DNA of 64,000 nucleotides, taken from Allium sativum. Its lineage: Eukaryota > Streptophyta > Magnoliopsida > Asparagales > Amaryllidaceae. This document shows, in pieces, positions 12,236 to 25,304 of this stretch (its first letter is position 1; each line of letters begins with the position of its first letter). The notes beneath the pieces are model-generated. The model ran no database searches, had not been told where the DNA came from, and was given only the letters and a program-made list of their open reading frames with translations. A program made the translations under genes and the position numbers. The DNA is taken from positions 363,627,863 through 363,691,862 of the forward strand of contig CM060915.1 of the NCBI GenBank assembly GCA_030737875.1. The letters are read 5' to 3'.

Positions 12236-13164
12236 ATGAAAGTTAATAATAATCCAAATATGTGTTTAATAGCCAATGATAACGATCCTTGGTTATGGCA
12301 CAAGAGATTTTATCGCATTAATTTCAAAATCATTAATAAGATTTTGAAAAATGAAATTATTAGATGTTTACCAAAAGTTAATTTTAAACGTGAGAATCTA
12401 TGTGATGCATGTCAATTAGGAAAGTTAACTAAATCTTTATTCAAATCTAAAAGGGTTATTTTAACTTTACAACCTTTGGAAGTACTACATATGGATTTAG
12501 TTGGGCCAAATCAAATTCAATCGATAAATCATAGTAGATATGTGTTTGTAATAGTTGACAAGTTTTCTATATATACATGGACGATTTTCTGATACTTTCG
12601 ATAATTTTAAAATATTTGTAAAACAATTTAAAATTTTAACAAATTTAAAAGTTAAAAATATACGAAGTGATCATGAAGGAGAGTTTGAAAATGAAAATTT
12701 TGATTTATATTGTAAAAAGAAGGGAATTTTTCATAAATTTTCGTTTCCTAGAACTCCACAACAAAATGGAGTTGTAGAACTGAAAAATAGAACTCTACAT
12801 TTAAACGTGCTTGAACTTTATTGAATGGAAGTTCATTACCAGAATATTTCTGGGCAGAAGTAGTCGCAACAGCCTATTGCGTTTTGAATTGTGTTTCTGT
12901 ACGACCACTTACAAAAAATACTCCATACGAACTTTTCAATGGAAGAAAACCAAACATATCATATTTTAGGGTTTTCAGTTAAAATGATTTATTTTAAATA
13001 TTAATTATCAGCGTGGAAAATTCGATTTAAAATCTGATAAAGGTATATTTCTACGATATTCAGATCAAAGGAAAGATTATCATATTTTTAATAAAAGAAC
13101 AAATAAAATAGAAGAATCACTTCATGTTTCTTTCAATGAATATTATATTCAACATTCAAATAAT
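12236..13164 (+). pseudogene. Copia element D: GAG-pre-integrase and integrase, broken
   Basis: GAG-pre-integrase domain followed by the integrase core, which would insert the cDNA into the genome. WHKRF...CDACQLGK is the degraded HHCC zinc-binding region; one histidine has been lost, while the two cysteines remain. The catalytic triad can be followed across frames: D in LHMDLVGP, D in IRSDHEGEF and E in PQQNGVVE. A frameshift falls after SIYTWTIF (about 12,590), and the later conserved parts (PEYFWAEVVATAYCVLN, TPYELFNGRKPN, ..SDKGIFLRYS) need further frame changes. It ends at the SINE target duplication at 13,165. It cannot be expressed as one protein. Confidence 0.88.
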
Positions 13165-13182
13165 TCTGAAATTTTGAAATAT
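13165..13182. repeat. 18-bp target-site duplication of SINE E, left copy
   Basis: The string 'tctgaaattttgaaatat' is present here and again at 28,805-28,822, exactly where copia D resumes. Its length is typical of target-primed non-LTR insertion, not of LTR elements. Confidence 0.85.
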
Positions 13183-13187
13183 TTTTT
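13183..13187 (-). mobile_element. SINE E, poly(A)-tail remnant (left of element F)
   Basis: A poly(T) stub directly after the 18-bp duplication. It is the 3' tail of minus-oriented SINE E; the rest lies at 28,590-28,804 on the other side of element F. Confidence 0.7.
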
Positions 13188-14575
13188 TGTAACATCCCAG
13201 ATTTTCCGGTTATTTAAATTGAATATTTAAATATGTTTTATATATTATATTGGAAAATATAATGGATTTCATATTGAATTTATTTAATAAATAGAGTTAA
13301 AATATATATATTTATAAATTAATTAAAACGAGCTCAAAACGCCGTGATAATTCGTAATTTTCGTTTGAACTTCAATTGAATATACAGGATCCGAAATAAG
13401 TCGGATTTTTGTGAAATAAGAATCGGTCGGATCGATTTGTTTATATTTTTCCAATAAAAGAGAAAATGGAAATGTCATACTATGGATTACCAGTTATGTC
13501 CAATTCAAATTTTCAAATAGTCGTTATGGAACTTCATTAATAAACGATAGCAGTTATTTAATAAATATAAAGAAATTTTTATGTATTTGGATATCGTTTT
13601 AAAATGGATTTCTGAATATTGAGTTTAAAACATATGTTGGTCATTCCGTTTGGATATATATGATAATAATGATTTATTATCATTTAAATAGAATTGTTTT
13701 GGAATTTATTTATATTTATATCGATATTATATAGGCCTTAAAAATGTTTTCTTATCAAACGACCTCCGTTTTTGACGAAACAATTTTTATTGGAATGCCT
13801 ACAGCTAATTATTGCTATATTTCTAGTTTGGAACCAAATGGACTTATTTTAACGGTAGACGAAATTAAAAGGTGAACCAATAAATTAAAATAACGACGTT
13901 TTGCGGATGAAGTCCGTTTCGATGAAATAAATTTCATTGAGACCGTAATGTCAGGACATAGCAGTATGTACATTTTTCGTTGTATCTACCGTTCGACGGT
14001 GCAAATATTAAACAGTGGCATTAAATAGCAGTGGAATTAACCGTATTTAGAACATTATAATAATATAAACCAGTGCAGCATAACGCCTAAGCTACCACTA
14101 ACCGTATATGTAGAATAATGAAAATGACACTGCTACGTCTTCTATAAGCATGGAGACCTAATGCACAACTAGAATAATTACGCAGTAACCTTTATTTTGA
14201 TGGAAAAAAACACAACAGCCTACGCAAATAGGATACAGGATATGGAAACTTGCGCAACACCCTATGATTTTACACATGCACATGCTAACGTACACGATTA
14301 TCACCATAAACACTTGCATTTTCACATCACGAGCAGACGTATGAGATGAAACGCCGCCAAAACGCAGCCCTCAAATGTGTGTACACAGCCTGCATTGAAA
14401 ATGACCTCTGCATACCTCATTGAAACCTAACCTACACCGTAGCTGATATATTTATGGTACAATGTATTGTTTCCATCAATGGCAGGAAAACAACCCAACT
14501 ATTTTATTTCCTTTCTCGGCTATGCACATGCTAGACATTAAAGTGAAATTGTTCCTATTCGATGATCCCTTTAGC

Positions 14576-14583
14576 TATAAATA
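14576..14583 (+). promoter_or_regulatory. TATA box of element F, 5' LTR
   Basis: TATAAATA in a 'gctataaatacacctca' context, conserved at 22,270 in the other LTR. Transcription would start about 30 bp downstream, giving U3 of about 1.4 kb and R plus U5 of about 5.1 kb, an unusually long leader. Confidence 0.6.
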
Positions 14584-14829
14584 CACCTCACTGTACCTGC
14601 GCTAATTCATCTTTTAGGAAGAAGCTTCAAAACCGTAACCTCCATCAAACAAACCCTTTCCCTTTAATTCGTTTTAGCATGTCATGAAACTAATAAACAG
14701 AAAAACATAACAAACCGCAAGCCTATTCATATATATAATAATACATACCACAAAAGTCATTGTCCTTAACAAACAAAAGCACCGCAGCGTTCACAAAAGA
14801 AAAGCAATTGGGAGTTAGTAGACGGTTGC

Positions 14830-15700
14830 AAGGGGCTCTGTGTGGGTCCCGGTTGGTCGCAGTCAGAATGGAGAGGAGGTCGGGGTGGCTTCGTGAGGTT
14901 AGCAACAATGGGAAATAAGGGAAAATAAGTTATAAGTTGGTGGTTTATGTTGGCAAACAAAGGTGGGAGAATGGATTGGAGTTGCGGCTATGTGGAGGAG
15001 TGATGCAGTTTTTCCATGAAGAAAGCAGTATGCTTTTAAAAACACGTAGTAGGAAAAATGGCGGTTTGTCTTTGGTTGCTGAGTGGGTAGCAGAGAGAGA
15101 AAGAATTCAGCGTTGGTGGTGTGTGTATGTGAGGTAGGTGAGCTGTGTGAATACATGGTGTGTAGTGCAGTTTGTTTTGCAACAGCGAGAAGGAAGGATG
15201 TGTATGGGTCGACAGCAACATTAAAGTTTAAGAGGAGCAGTCGGAGTTTGGGTTTCGACGAGATGAGGTGGAGCTGAGATGGGAACGGGTGGTGTTTTCG
15301 ACGGATGAAGGTGGTAAGCCGACGAGGCGGTTTCATGAAGCAATATAGGGAGAGTCACGTAAACTGGAAGTCTTGTTTTTGCATTGGGGAAGGATGCGTG
15401 AAAATGGACGAGTTAAAGTTTCTTGCTATTGGCAGTCACTATGGACCAAAACGAACAGTGCTTGTTTGGGGAAGTTCTGTTGGCAGCAGACAGTTGTGTG
15501 GTGATTAGTTTGGACGTGTAGAGGTGTAGTAATTTATTGTGTATTTGAAATAGTAAGGAGAAAAATGAAAAGAAAGGGGACAGGAGGAGTTGGTTACGGT
15601 GGACTTTGTTGGAGGCATGGCATGTGAAGAACATGAGAGAGAACCACGTGAGGTAGGAAGGAAGTAGCTGTGCCGAAAATGATGGGGATCTGGCCACTAG
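14830..15700 (+). other. G-rich patch in the 5' LTR of F
   Basis: Plus strand is rich in G ('gaggtcggggtgg', 'ggcggtttgtc') and open in several frames on both strands, which is a composition effect. The homologous stretch in the other LTR (22,500-23,350) has indels that change the frames, so I do not call a gene. Confidence 0.5.
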
Positions 15701-16097
15701 TCTCGGTGGTATGAGGGTATGCGTGGGTGGTTGTTTAATGATGCATAGTGTTCGAAAGTTTTAGACACCAAAGTATTTTGCCTAATCCTATTCACTAATA
15801 TGCTATTCCTTATTTAATGTGGCTGCTTAGTAATACTTCACTCATGAAAACTCCTATTAATGTTCCTAAACAAGTGTTTCAACATGGCCAAGATAATATA
15901 GTATGCCTAATAAGTATTTCATGTGCCAAAGTTTCTTGAAAGCCGAACCATGTTAGCCATATGAAGAAGAGTTTGCGGCCATATTTGATTTGTATAATTA
16001 CTTATATTTAATATTTAATTATCGGGCCAAATTTGTTTCATCAGAATGGACAAGGTTCGAGTGTATAAAACGTTAATTAGCGGTAAGTGTAAGTTAC

Positions 16098-16102
16098 ACA
16101 TA

Positions 16103-16148
<46 letters not shown>

Positions 16149-16160
16149 CACACACACGAG
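16098..16160. repeat. (TA)n(CA)n microsatellite
   Basis: An uninterrupted alternating TA tract followed by a short CA tract. A shorter version is at 23,769-23,790 in the other LTR of F. Confidence 0.9.
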
Positions 16161-16443
16161 TTGGACTTGGTTCTTTCCTAATATTGTATTATAACGGTCA
16201 GATTATAGACATGATTTAGTTAAGTAAATTATATATAAGTGTTAATTATTTAATTTATATAGTGTGTAACTTATAATAATTATGGCTTGCTCATACATTG
16301 TTCGAATTCGACAAGGCCAAGGACGTTGAACCGTATCGGTGAACGCAATGTTTGGAAGCTGGTCAGAGTTGGTACCGATGGGGATTTTAATTAAATTAAA
16401 CGACAATTAATTTTGTTAAAATGAACTGTTTCAGCGGCAAAAC

Positions 16444-16452
16444 AAGGTGAGC
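16444..16452 (+). promoter_or_regulatory. Splice-donor-like AAGGTGAGC in F 5' LTR
   Basis: AAG|GTGAGC followed by 'tcaactcactc', an inverted echo of GTGAG. The other LTR has AAG|GTGAGT at 24,240, closer to consensus. It lies about 1.85 kb after the TATA box. Confidence 0.4.
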
Positions 16453-16469
16453 TCAACTCACTCGTTTAT

Positions 16470-16495
16470 CCCGTTTATATTTTATATAAACCGGG
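16470..16495 (+). other. Strong hairpin after the donor-like motif
   Basis: CCCGTTTATAT and ATATAAACCGGG form an 11-bp stem with one bulged G and a TTT loop. It is conserved at 24,267-24,292 in the other LTR. Role unknown. Confidence 0.5.
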
Positions 16496-18500
16496 TTTTT
16501 ATTATATGTGCACTGTTTGCTAATTATGGATGGTTTGATGACTGTTGAATGTATGTTGAACATTTTTAAATATTCACTGATTAAATTAAATGGTTGTTTA
16601 ATTTAATCCAATTAAATAGTTATTTTAATGATTTGATTCCAAACAAGGTAACTTACCTTGTTGGTTACATTTTTAATAATATAAACGTATTTAATAATTT
16701 GAATGTTTGACCGGGCATTATAAGTTGATTGTTGTCTTTTATTAGTTAAACTGTTTATTCCTATTTACCTTGATAAGAATATTGTCATATTGAATTTGAA
16801 GTAACCCATTGTGATGCAGGGAAGGACAGGTTGGAGGGATCCAACCGGATTCCTCAAATATGTTGTTTATATTCATGTTATATGAATTATTTAACCAGTA
16901 CGATGGAATGATTGATCCATTATTGATCGCTGAATTTAAGTTCAACATTTATTTGTTATTAACCAATGGATGATATTGGTTGGGTAACTAGCAACGGTTG
17001 ACCTAAAAATGAATCAATTTATGAACATTGATTTACAGTCAGGTAAATTGTTTGGAATAAGGTTAAAAGGATTTAATTTATAACCAATAACAGATTTTGA
17101 AATCTATTTTATATAGATTATTTGAATAAAGTTTTATTAAAAGAAAAAAAATATTTTTATTTAGTAACCTTAAAACGAGTTTATAAAGAGAACTATTATG
17201 TTAATGAGTTATATAAGAAATGAGCAGAAATTAACCAAATGGTTCAGGATTGAATTAATTATTTTAAATAACAATTAACTGCGATTGATTAATCTAAGTA
17301 GATTAATAATAAAATTAAAGGGAAATATTCGAAGTGATTTAAGTAAAGGACTAATTAAAATAATTGAAGGATTAACCTTGTTTTTGAGTTACTAAGTTAA
17401 CTGTTTTAAACCAGGATGGATTATTAAATAAATTATTAATTAGTTTTAAAATTGATTTTTATTTTAATTATCTAAAAAGGGAGATTAACTATTAATGTTG
17501 GGGTAAACCAATTGATTTCTAAATGTTGGGATTGATTATTATTTATTTATTAATAATCCAAGTGCTAAATCTTGAATTGAGTACCTTAAATCGAATTGTG
17601 TGAAGTTATAGAACCTTATGTGAAGTTAAGTGAAATGGTAAGCGAATTTTTATTTAATATAAACTCTTAGTAAAGAAATCTATTGGTCGGAATTTTATAA
17701 AATCCGAATTGGGCAATCATAAAGTCAAGTTATAAATGGATTAAGGATTTTAGGAGTCGAAACCAGTTTAAAAAGCGAATTTGTAATATGAAGAAAGTAA
17801 AGGGAATTGAAAAGTTAAAGACGGGGAAACAGAGATGTTTTAAATGAAGAAAGCGTGATTTTGGAATTAAAGAAGTGTTTTTCAAAAGAGAATAGATAGA
17901 GTGAAACCATGTTAAAATCGTATAGTAAGTATATAAGTGTTGGGATATTTATTGAGATGAGATTTCGTTGATAAACTTCTATCTATTCCGAAGATAAGAA
18001 TGTTGTTGAATCAAGGTTTGAGAGGTAAATAAAATACCCCAACCTGGACGACTTGATAATTATCCAAGGATGATATTAGTTTAGAAACAAGGGCCATTGA
18101 GGGAGTTAAGTTAATATTTATGTAAAAGATATTATAAACTATAAATCGTAGAATTATAAGTTGGATAAACTGGTTTAGAAATAAGAATTGAAAAGCAGTA
18201 CCCTAAATGTTTTGGAAGGTTTAGAAAATCAATTAATGACTGTACGGAAAGATGTTCAGAAAACCATTCCGAGCAGCAAATACATAAACGTTGAAGATGT
18301 TCAGAAGCTGATCGATATGGAGCAATTAAAGACCATGGATCTTCATAAGCAGAAGGGTAACTTGATAAATTTCTATGGCTTGCAACTAGAGGGTTTTGAT
18401 GGCAATTCAGTCGTGGTTGAAATCTGCTGATTACAGGGACTACTCGCTACTGATCCATAGAGTAATTCAAGGATGCAGTAGGAGAGTGACTACATTTTGT

Positions 18501-18513
18501 CCAGTCCCAGGAC
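18501..18513 (+). other. Conserved 13-mer CCAGTCCCAGGAC in F 5' LTR
   Basis: Same 13-mer as in A (1451), with flanks that form TTGTCC...GGACAA. Repeated at 27,502-27,514 in the second LTR of F. Confidence 0.45.
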
Positions 18514-18591
18514 AACTTGTATGGACGGATGTCTGACAGAGTATTTCCAAAGGGCTCATGTACGTTGATTTCCTCAAGTGTATTTCTGTGG

Positions 18592-18614
18592 TGGCAAGAA
18601 GAAACCTTCTCTTA
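18592..18614 (+). other. Conserved LTR hairpin (F 5' LTR copy)
   Basis: GGCAAGAAG..CTTCTC stem-loop, following 'ggatgtctgac' at about 18,528. Structural equivalent of the hairpin at 542. Confidence 0.5.
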
Positions 18615-19737
18615 ACTAAACAGCCCGAGTATTTTTGTGGAAATCATTTAGTGATTTGTGGAGGATTTGACGATGTGACATTCAAATTGAATGATGTCCA
18701 GGTGTTCCAAAATATATGTTATGTACTCAAGCTTCACAACTGGGAAATGACAAAAATCGGGCAGGCAGCATGGCTATGTGGGTCGCACCCATTAGGGTGT
18801 ATAATCACCTATCTAGAGAAATTCCTTTTGCTTCTTAAATCTATCAATGTTTTACCCTTATGGAAAACGGTGGGTAGCTCCCAACCGTTGGTGATATACA
18901 TTCGATACACTCAAGCGAAATGAGTGGTCGGTCACATGTGGCTGGATTGCAAGACATTCTTGTTGAACCTAGTGTATTCCACTCTAGAGATACACTATCG
19001 GAAGTGGTCCCATACTTGTCATAGTTGGAATCCAATCTCCAATAAGCGCCCGTGGTTTTGATTGTATAATATATATGTGGAGCGTGAGATGCAAGCATTC
19101 CGCTAGATTGTTGTTTATTTGTATTTAGACACTATTATAATATCAGACAAGATATGATTTCAAAACTAGTTTGGGTTATAGTAAGGTAAAAACCATCCGT
19201 GTTTATGTGTGGGATGATCTTACTATTATCCTTTTCTTTCAAAAGGATTTTTGACTTTAAAATAAATATGGATGTTACTTAAACTTAGTGGGTTTCTCAC
19301 TCTGGTTCACTAGACTGACCCATCATTGTAATGCTCAGGTTAGCCCGGTTTACAGGTTCAGGTTATCGAATGCTGTGAAGTCCAGAGATGAGATGGAGGA
19401 GTTTAGATATATGGTATTATTCCATTGTGTGATGTATATGAGGACAGGTTATTATAACCGTCCAGATGTGATAATGTACTCTGATGACTGTAAGTTTTAT
19501 TTAAAGCTCTAAGTAAAGATTTGTTTCTATATTATATTTTTTTCTTCTACGATGTGAGACTCTGTGTTATGTTAGTTCTCCTTCTTTTTCTATTCTAATA
19601 TTTCTTTCTTTCTTATCTCGCCCTCCAATTTCTTTCTATTAACTGTCTAGTGTTCTCGGTACTTGAGTTCTGGCAAGTAATGCGGGTTTGTGTATCATTG
19701 TTGGAATTCTGGCTTCGAATTCCTCGGGTCATTACAG

Positions 19738-19749
19738 CGGTATCAGAGC
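19738..19749 (+). promoter_or_regulatory. Primer-binding site of F (initiator tRNA-Met)
   Basis: CGGTATCAGAGC matches 11 of 12 bases of TGGTATCAGAGC, the complement of the 3' end of plant initiator tRNA-Met, and lies directly after the LTR end. It fixes the orientation of F as plus. Confidence 0.9.
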
Positions 19750-20868
19750 TATTGGTTTAATAATAACCTTGGCCCTGTGGTATAACTCGATAGAGATAGG
19801 GTTAGTAATACTCTAGATTGAGTTTAAGTGTGAATATATACGAGAGAACGTATATGTAGATTTTATATAAAAATATTTTGTATTGTGTCGATCGATCGGT
19901 CCAAGTATTGGGAAACCATATGGAACTAGTAACTGACACAATATTATTTTGTAAAATGGGTAAATAAAATATATTTTCCCAAATTATATTTTTATATAGA
20001 ATAGAGGAAATAATTTTCTATATTATAATGACATTAGTTGTTTGGTTGTTTGCTTGATTTAACTGAAATTCAATTTGAATTATGGAATAAAATTGAACTA
20101 ATTAGAAAAATTCAATTAGTTAATTGAATTGGATACGAAAATGAAAGTTAATCTAGTTAAGTAGAATTAACTTAAGAAATGGAATGGATGAAATAAATTG
20201 AGGATTTCGAAATCGAATGGATAATAATGAAAATCCAACGAATATTAATCGAGTATGTCTAACCAAAGTGAATGCAGACCAGTAAGTCTCAAATGTTGAA
20301 TATAATTCAAATGATCTGGTTGTCTGTTATTTGGATGCTAGATTGATTGAATGAAATCCATCGAATGGGCAATAAGGAAGTTGAATGAATTAATCCTGGT
20401 ACAATGAATTGGGAATAAGATTGGTTATGAAATGAAAACTAAATTATTTTAACTTGTAATTGTTATTTGCATTGTAAATTGAGTCAAGTACAGATTCCAG
20501 AAGGATATGGAGTGATTTGGTTATAGAGATTGGAAGTACATATTGGAAAGCGAAGAGCTGTTAATTGATCACTTTGAAATTGGATTAAGTTTCCCGACAA
20601 ATAGGTAAACCTCAATATATTGATTGGAGTGTTTGATTTTACCCATGAGTTGGGTAGCCGCTTGGCTTTCGTTTTTCTTTTAGGGAAGTTAAGGCCCAGA
20701 GTGGCAGTTGTAGTTGTACCGATAAAGCTATGCTGGGGAGGTGCTGGCGAATTTTTCATAAAATTTTAAGAGTTAGAATATTTTTGATAATAATTCTAAA
20801 ATGATTATTTTGAAAATAATTGGATTTGGGGCATTTTTCTTACCTTGTAATTTCGGGAACGAAATTCT

Positions 20869-20883
20869 TTTAAGGGGGAAGAA
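20869..20883 (+). promoter_or_regulatory. Polypurine tract of F
   Basis: 'tttaagggggaagaa' immediately precedes the second LTR start (TGTAACATCC). It would prime plus-strand cDNA synthesis. Confidence 0.88.
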
Positions 20884-22269
20884 TGTAACATCCTAGATTT
20901 TCCGGTTATTTAAATTGAATATTTAAATATGTTTTATATATTATATTGGAAAACATAATTGATTTTATATTGAATTTATTTAATAAAATGGAGTTAAAAT
21001 ATATATATTTATAAATTAATTAAAACGAGCTCAAAACGCCACGATAGTTCCTAATTTTCGATTTGAACTTCAATTGAATATACAGGATCCGAAATAAGTT
21101 AGATTTCTGTGAAACAAGAATCGTCCAGATCGATTTGATTATATTTTTCTAATGAAAGATAAAAATGGACATTTCATACTATGGATTGCCAGTTATGTCC
21201 AATTCAAATTTTCAAATAGTCGTTATGGAATTTCAGTAATAAACGATAGCGTTTATTTAATAAATATAAAGAAATTCCTATATATTTGGATATCGTTTTA
21301 AACCGAATTTCTGAATATTGAGTTTAAAATAATATAGTTCTGTTTGGGTATATATGATAATAATGATTTATTATCATTTAAATAGAATTGTTTTGGAATT
21401 TATTTATATTTATATCGATATTATATAGGCTTTAAAAATGTTTTCTTATCAAACGACCTCCGTTTTCGACGAAACAAATTTTATTAGAATGCGTATAGCT
21501 ATTTATTGCTGTATTTTTAGTTTGGAACCAAATGGAATTATTTTATCGGTAGACAAAATTTAAAGGTGCACCGATAAATTAAAATAACGATGTTGTGCAA
21601 ACAGAGTCTATTTTCGATGAAATAAATTTCATTGAGACCATAATGTCAGGACATAGCGGTACGTACAATTTTCATTGTATTTAACATTCGACGGTGCAAA
21701 TATTAAATAGTGGCATTAAATAGCGATGGAATTAACCGTATTTAAAACACTATAATAATATAAAGCAGTGCAGCGTAATGCCTAAGCTACCACAAACCGT
21801 ATATGTAGATTAATGAAAATAACACTGCTACGTCATCTATAAGCATGGAGACCTAAGGCACAGCTAGTATGATTACGCAGTAACCTTTATTTTGACGGGA
21901 AAAAACACAACAGCCTACGAAAATAGGATACAAGATATGGAAACATGCGCAACACCCTATGATTTTACACACGCACATGCTAACGTGCATGGTTATCACC
22001 ATAAACACTTGCATTTTCACATCACGAGCAGACGTATGAGATGATACGAAGCCAAAGCGCAGCCCTCAAATGTGTGTACACAACCTGCATTGAAAATGAT
22101 CTCTGCATACCTCATTGAAACCTAACCTGCACCCTAACTGATATTTTTATGGTACAAATGTATTGTTTCCATCAATGACAGGAAAACAACCCAGCATTCT
22201 GTTTCCTTGCTCGGCACGCACATGCTAGACATTGAAGTGAAATTGTTCCTATCCGATGATCCCTTCAGC

Positions 22270-22277
22270 TATAAATA
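22270..22277 (+). promoter_or_regulatory. TATA box of element F, 3' LTR
   Basis: TATAAATA at the position equivalent to 14,576. From a 3' LTR it would drive read-out into flanking DNA. Confidence 0.55.
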
Positions 22278-23786
22278 CACCTCATTAAGCCTGCGTTAAT
22301 TCATCTTTCAAGAAGAAGCTTCAAACCCATAACCTCCATCAAACGAACCCTTCCCCTTCTTGTCATTTCAGCAAGTCATGAAACTAATAAACAACAAAAC
22401 ATAACAAAACTGCAAGCCTATTCATATATATAATAATATACCACACAAGCGATTGTCCTTAACAAATAAAAGCACCGCAGCGTTCACAAAAGAAAAGCAA
22501 TCGGGAGTTAATAGACGGTTGCGAGGGGCTCTGTGTGGGTCCGGGTTGGTCGGAGTCAGAATGGAGAGGAGGTCAGGGTGGCTTCATGAGGTTAGCAACA
22601 GTGGGAAATAAGGGAAAAGAAGTTATAAGGTGGCGATTTATGTTGGCAAACAGAGGTGGGAGGATGGATTGGAGTTGCGACTATGTGGAGGAGTGCTGTA
22701 GTTTTTCCGTGAAGAAAGCAGTATGCTTTTAAAAGCACGTAGTAGGGAAAATGGCGGTTTGTCTTTGGCTTCTGAGTTGGTAGCAGGGAGAGAAAGAAGT
22801 CAGCGTTGGTGGTGTGTGTATGTGAGGTAGGTGGAGCTGTGTGAATGCATGGTGTGTATTGCGGTTTGTTTTGCAATAGTGGGACGGAAGGATGCGTGTG
22901 GGTCGACAGCAACATCAAAGTTGAAGAGGAGCAATCGGAGTTTGGGTTTCGATGAGATGAGGCAGAGCTGAGATGGGAAAGGGTGGTGTTTCTGGCGGAC
23001 GAAGGTGGTAGGACGACGAGGCAGTTTCATGAAGCAATATGGGGAGACTCACGTAAACTTGAAGTCTTGTTTTGGCGTTGGGGAAGGATGCATGAAAATG
23101 GAGGAGTTAAAGTTTCTTGTTGTTGGCAGTCAATATGGACCAAAGTGAACAGTGCTTGTTTGGGGAAGTTTTGTTGACAACAGACAGATGCGTGGGGGTT
23201 AGTTTAGACGTGAGGAGGTGTAGCAGTTTACTATGTATTCGAAACAATAAGGAGAAATGCAAAAAGAAAGGGGACAGGAGGAGTTGGTCATGGTGGACTT
23301 CGTTGGAGGCATGGCGTGTGAAGAACAGGAGAAGGAACCACGTGAGGTAGGAAGGAAGAAGCTGTGCTGAAAATGATGTGGTATGAGGGTATGCGTGGGT
23401 GGTTGTTTAATGATGCATGGTGTTCGAAAGTTTTAGACAGCCAGGTATTTTGCCTAATCCTATTCACTAATATGCCATTCCTTGTTTAATGTGGCCGCTT
23501 AGTAATACTTCACTCATGAAAACTCCTATTAATGTGCCCAAACAAATGTTTCAACGTGGACAAGATAATATGATATGCCTAATAAGTATTTCACGCGCCG
23601 AAGTTTGTTGAAAGCCGAACCATGTTAGCTATATAAAGAAGAGTTTGCGGTGATATTTGATTTGTATAATTACTTATATCTAATGTTTAATTATCGGGCC
23701 AAATTTGTTTCATCAGGATGAACAAGGTTTGAGTGTTTATAATTTGAATTAAGGGTAAGTGCAAGTTATATATATATATACACACA

Positions 23787-24104
23787 CACACGAGTTTAAC
23801 TTTTGGTTCTTGCCTAAAAATGTAATTATAATGGCCAGATTATCGACATGATTTAGTTAAGTAAATTATAAATAAGTATTAATTATTTAATTTATATAGT
23901 GTGTAACTTATAATAATTACGGCTTGCTCGTACATTGTTAGTACACACACGAGTTTAACTTTTGGTTCTTACCTAATAATGTAATTATAATGGCCAGATT
24001 ATCGACATGATTTAGTTAAGTAAATTATAAATAAGTATTAATTATTTAATTTATATAGTGTGTAACTTATAATAATTACAGCTTGCTCGTACATTGTTAG
24101 TATT
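23787..24104. repeat. 159-bp tandem duplication, present only in the 3' LTR of F
   Basis: The block beginning 'cacacgagtttaac' and ending 'gtacattgttagta' occurs twice in tandem (period 159 bp) with a few differences, but only once in the 5' LTR (about 16,155). It arose after insertion of F. Confidence 0.85.
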
Positions 24105-24239
24105 CGATGAGTCCAAGGACGTTGAACCGTGTCGGCCAACGCAACGGTATAAAGCTGGTCAGAGTTGGTACCGACGGGGATTTCAATTAAATTAAATGAT
24201 AGTTTAATTTGGTTAAAATGATCTATTTAGCAGCAAATC

Positions 24240-24248
24240 AAGGTGAGT
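24240..24248 (+). promoter_or_regulatory. Splice-donor-like AAGGTGAGT in F 3' LTR
   Basis: AAG|GTGAGT, full consensus, followed by 'tcaactcactc' and then the conserved hairpin at 24,267-24,292. Confidence 0.4.
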
Positions 24249-25304
24249 TCAACTCACTCAGTTTATCCCGTTTATATTTTATATAAACCGGGTTTTTATT
24301 TTGTGTGCATTGTTTGCTAATTATGGATGGTTTGATGACTGTTGGATGTGTGTTGATTTTTTTTAAATATTCATTGATTAAATTAAATGGTGTTTAATTT
24401 AATCCAATTAAATCATTATTTTAACGATTTGATTCCAAACAAGGTAACTTACCTTGCTGATTACGTTTATAATAATATAAACATATTCAATAATTTGAAT
24501 GTTTCAATGGGCATTATAAGTTGATTGTTGACTGTTATTAGTTAAACTATTTATTCCTGTTTACCATGATAAGAATATTGTCATATTGAGTTTTAAATAA
24601 CCCATTGTGATGTAAGGAAGGACAGGTTGGAGAGATCTAACCTTATTCCTCAAATATGTTGTTTACATTCATATTATATGAATTATTTAACCAGTATGAT
24701 GGAATGATTGATCCATTGTTTATCTCTGAATTTAAGTTCAACATTTGTTTGTTATTAACCAATGGATGATATTGGTTCGGTAATTGTCAACGATTGGCCT
24801 AAAAATGAATCATTTTATGAACATTGATTTACAGTCAGGTAAATTGTTTAGAATAAGGTTAAAAGGATTTAATTTTTAACCAATAACGGATTTTGAAATC
24901 TGTTTTATATAGATTATTTGAATAACGTTTAATTAAAAGAAATAAATAATTATTTTTATTTAGTAACCATAAAACGAGTTTATAAAGAGAATTATTATGT
25001 TAATGAGTTATATAAGAAATGAGCAGAAATTAACCAAATGGTTAAGGATTGAATTAATTGTTTTAAATAACAATTAATTGTGATTGATTAATTTAATTTA
25101 ATTTAGTTAGATTAATAATTAAACTAAAGGGAATTATTTGAAGTGATTTAAGGAAAGGACTAATGAAAATAGTTAAAGGATTAACCTTGTTTTTGAGTTA
25201 CTAAGTTAACTATTTTAAACCGGGATGGATTATTAAATAAATTATTAATTAATTTTAAAATTGATTATTATTTTAATTATCTAAAAAGGGAGACTAACTA
25301 TTGA

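Larger units (their letters stand above)
13188..19736 (+). mobile_element. Element F, 5' LTR (6.5 kb)
   Basis: Starts TGTAACATCCCAG and ends ..GGGTCATTACA, directly followed by a primer-binding site. The same sequence recurs at 20,884-28,589; about 15 differences can be counted in the first 250 bp, so the insertion is not recent. In order it holds a TATA box (14,576), a G-rich patch (14,830-15,700), a (TA)n/(CA)n tract (16,098-16,160), a splice-donor-like motif (16,444), a strong hairpin (16,470), and conserved R/U5-like blocks (18,501; 18,592; 19,431). No recognised protein is encoded. The lineage is probably Tekay/Del chromovirus-like from the PBS, PPT and terminal sequence; that is inference. 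Confidence 0.9.
19737..20883 (+). mobile_element. Element F internal region (1.15 kb, non-coding)
   Basis: The whole internal region between the two LTRs. It begins with the primer-binding site and ends with the polypurine tract, and I can identify no gag or pol domain in any frame. Autonomous gypsy elements need about 4-5 kb here. The segment before the PPT ('tttcgggaacgaaattcttttaa') matches the sequence that usually closes the internal region of plant Del/Tekay elements. Confidence 0.85.

Noticed and set aside
18188..18430. 80-codon plus-strand open frame with a protein-like, charged sequence
   Set aside because: It lies in the 5' LTR of F; the equivalent stretch in the 3' LTR (27,050-27,430) has about 130 bp more and several stops, so the frame is a product of a deletion.
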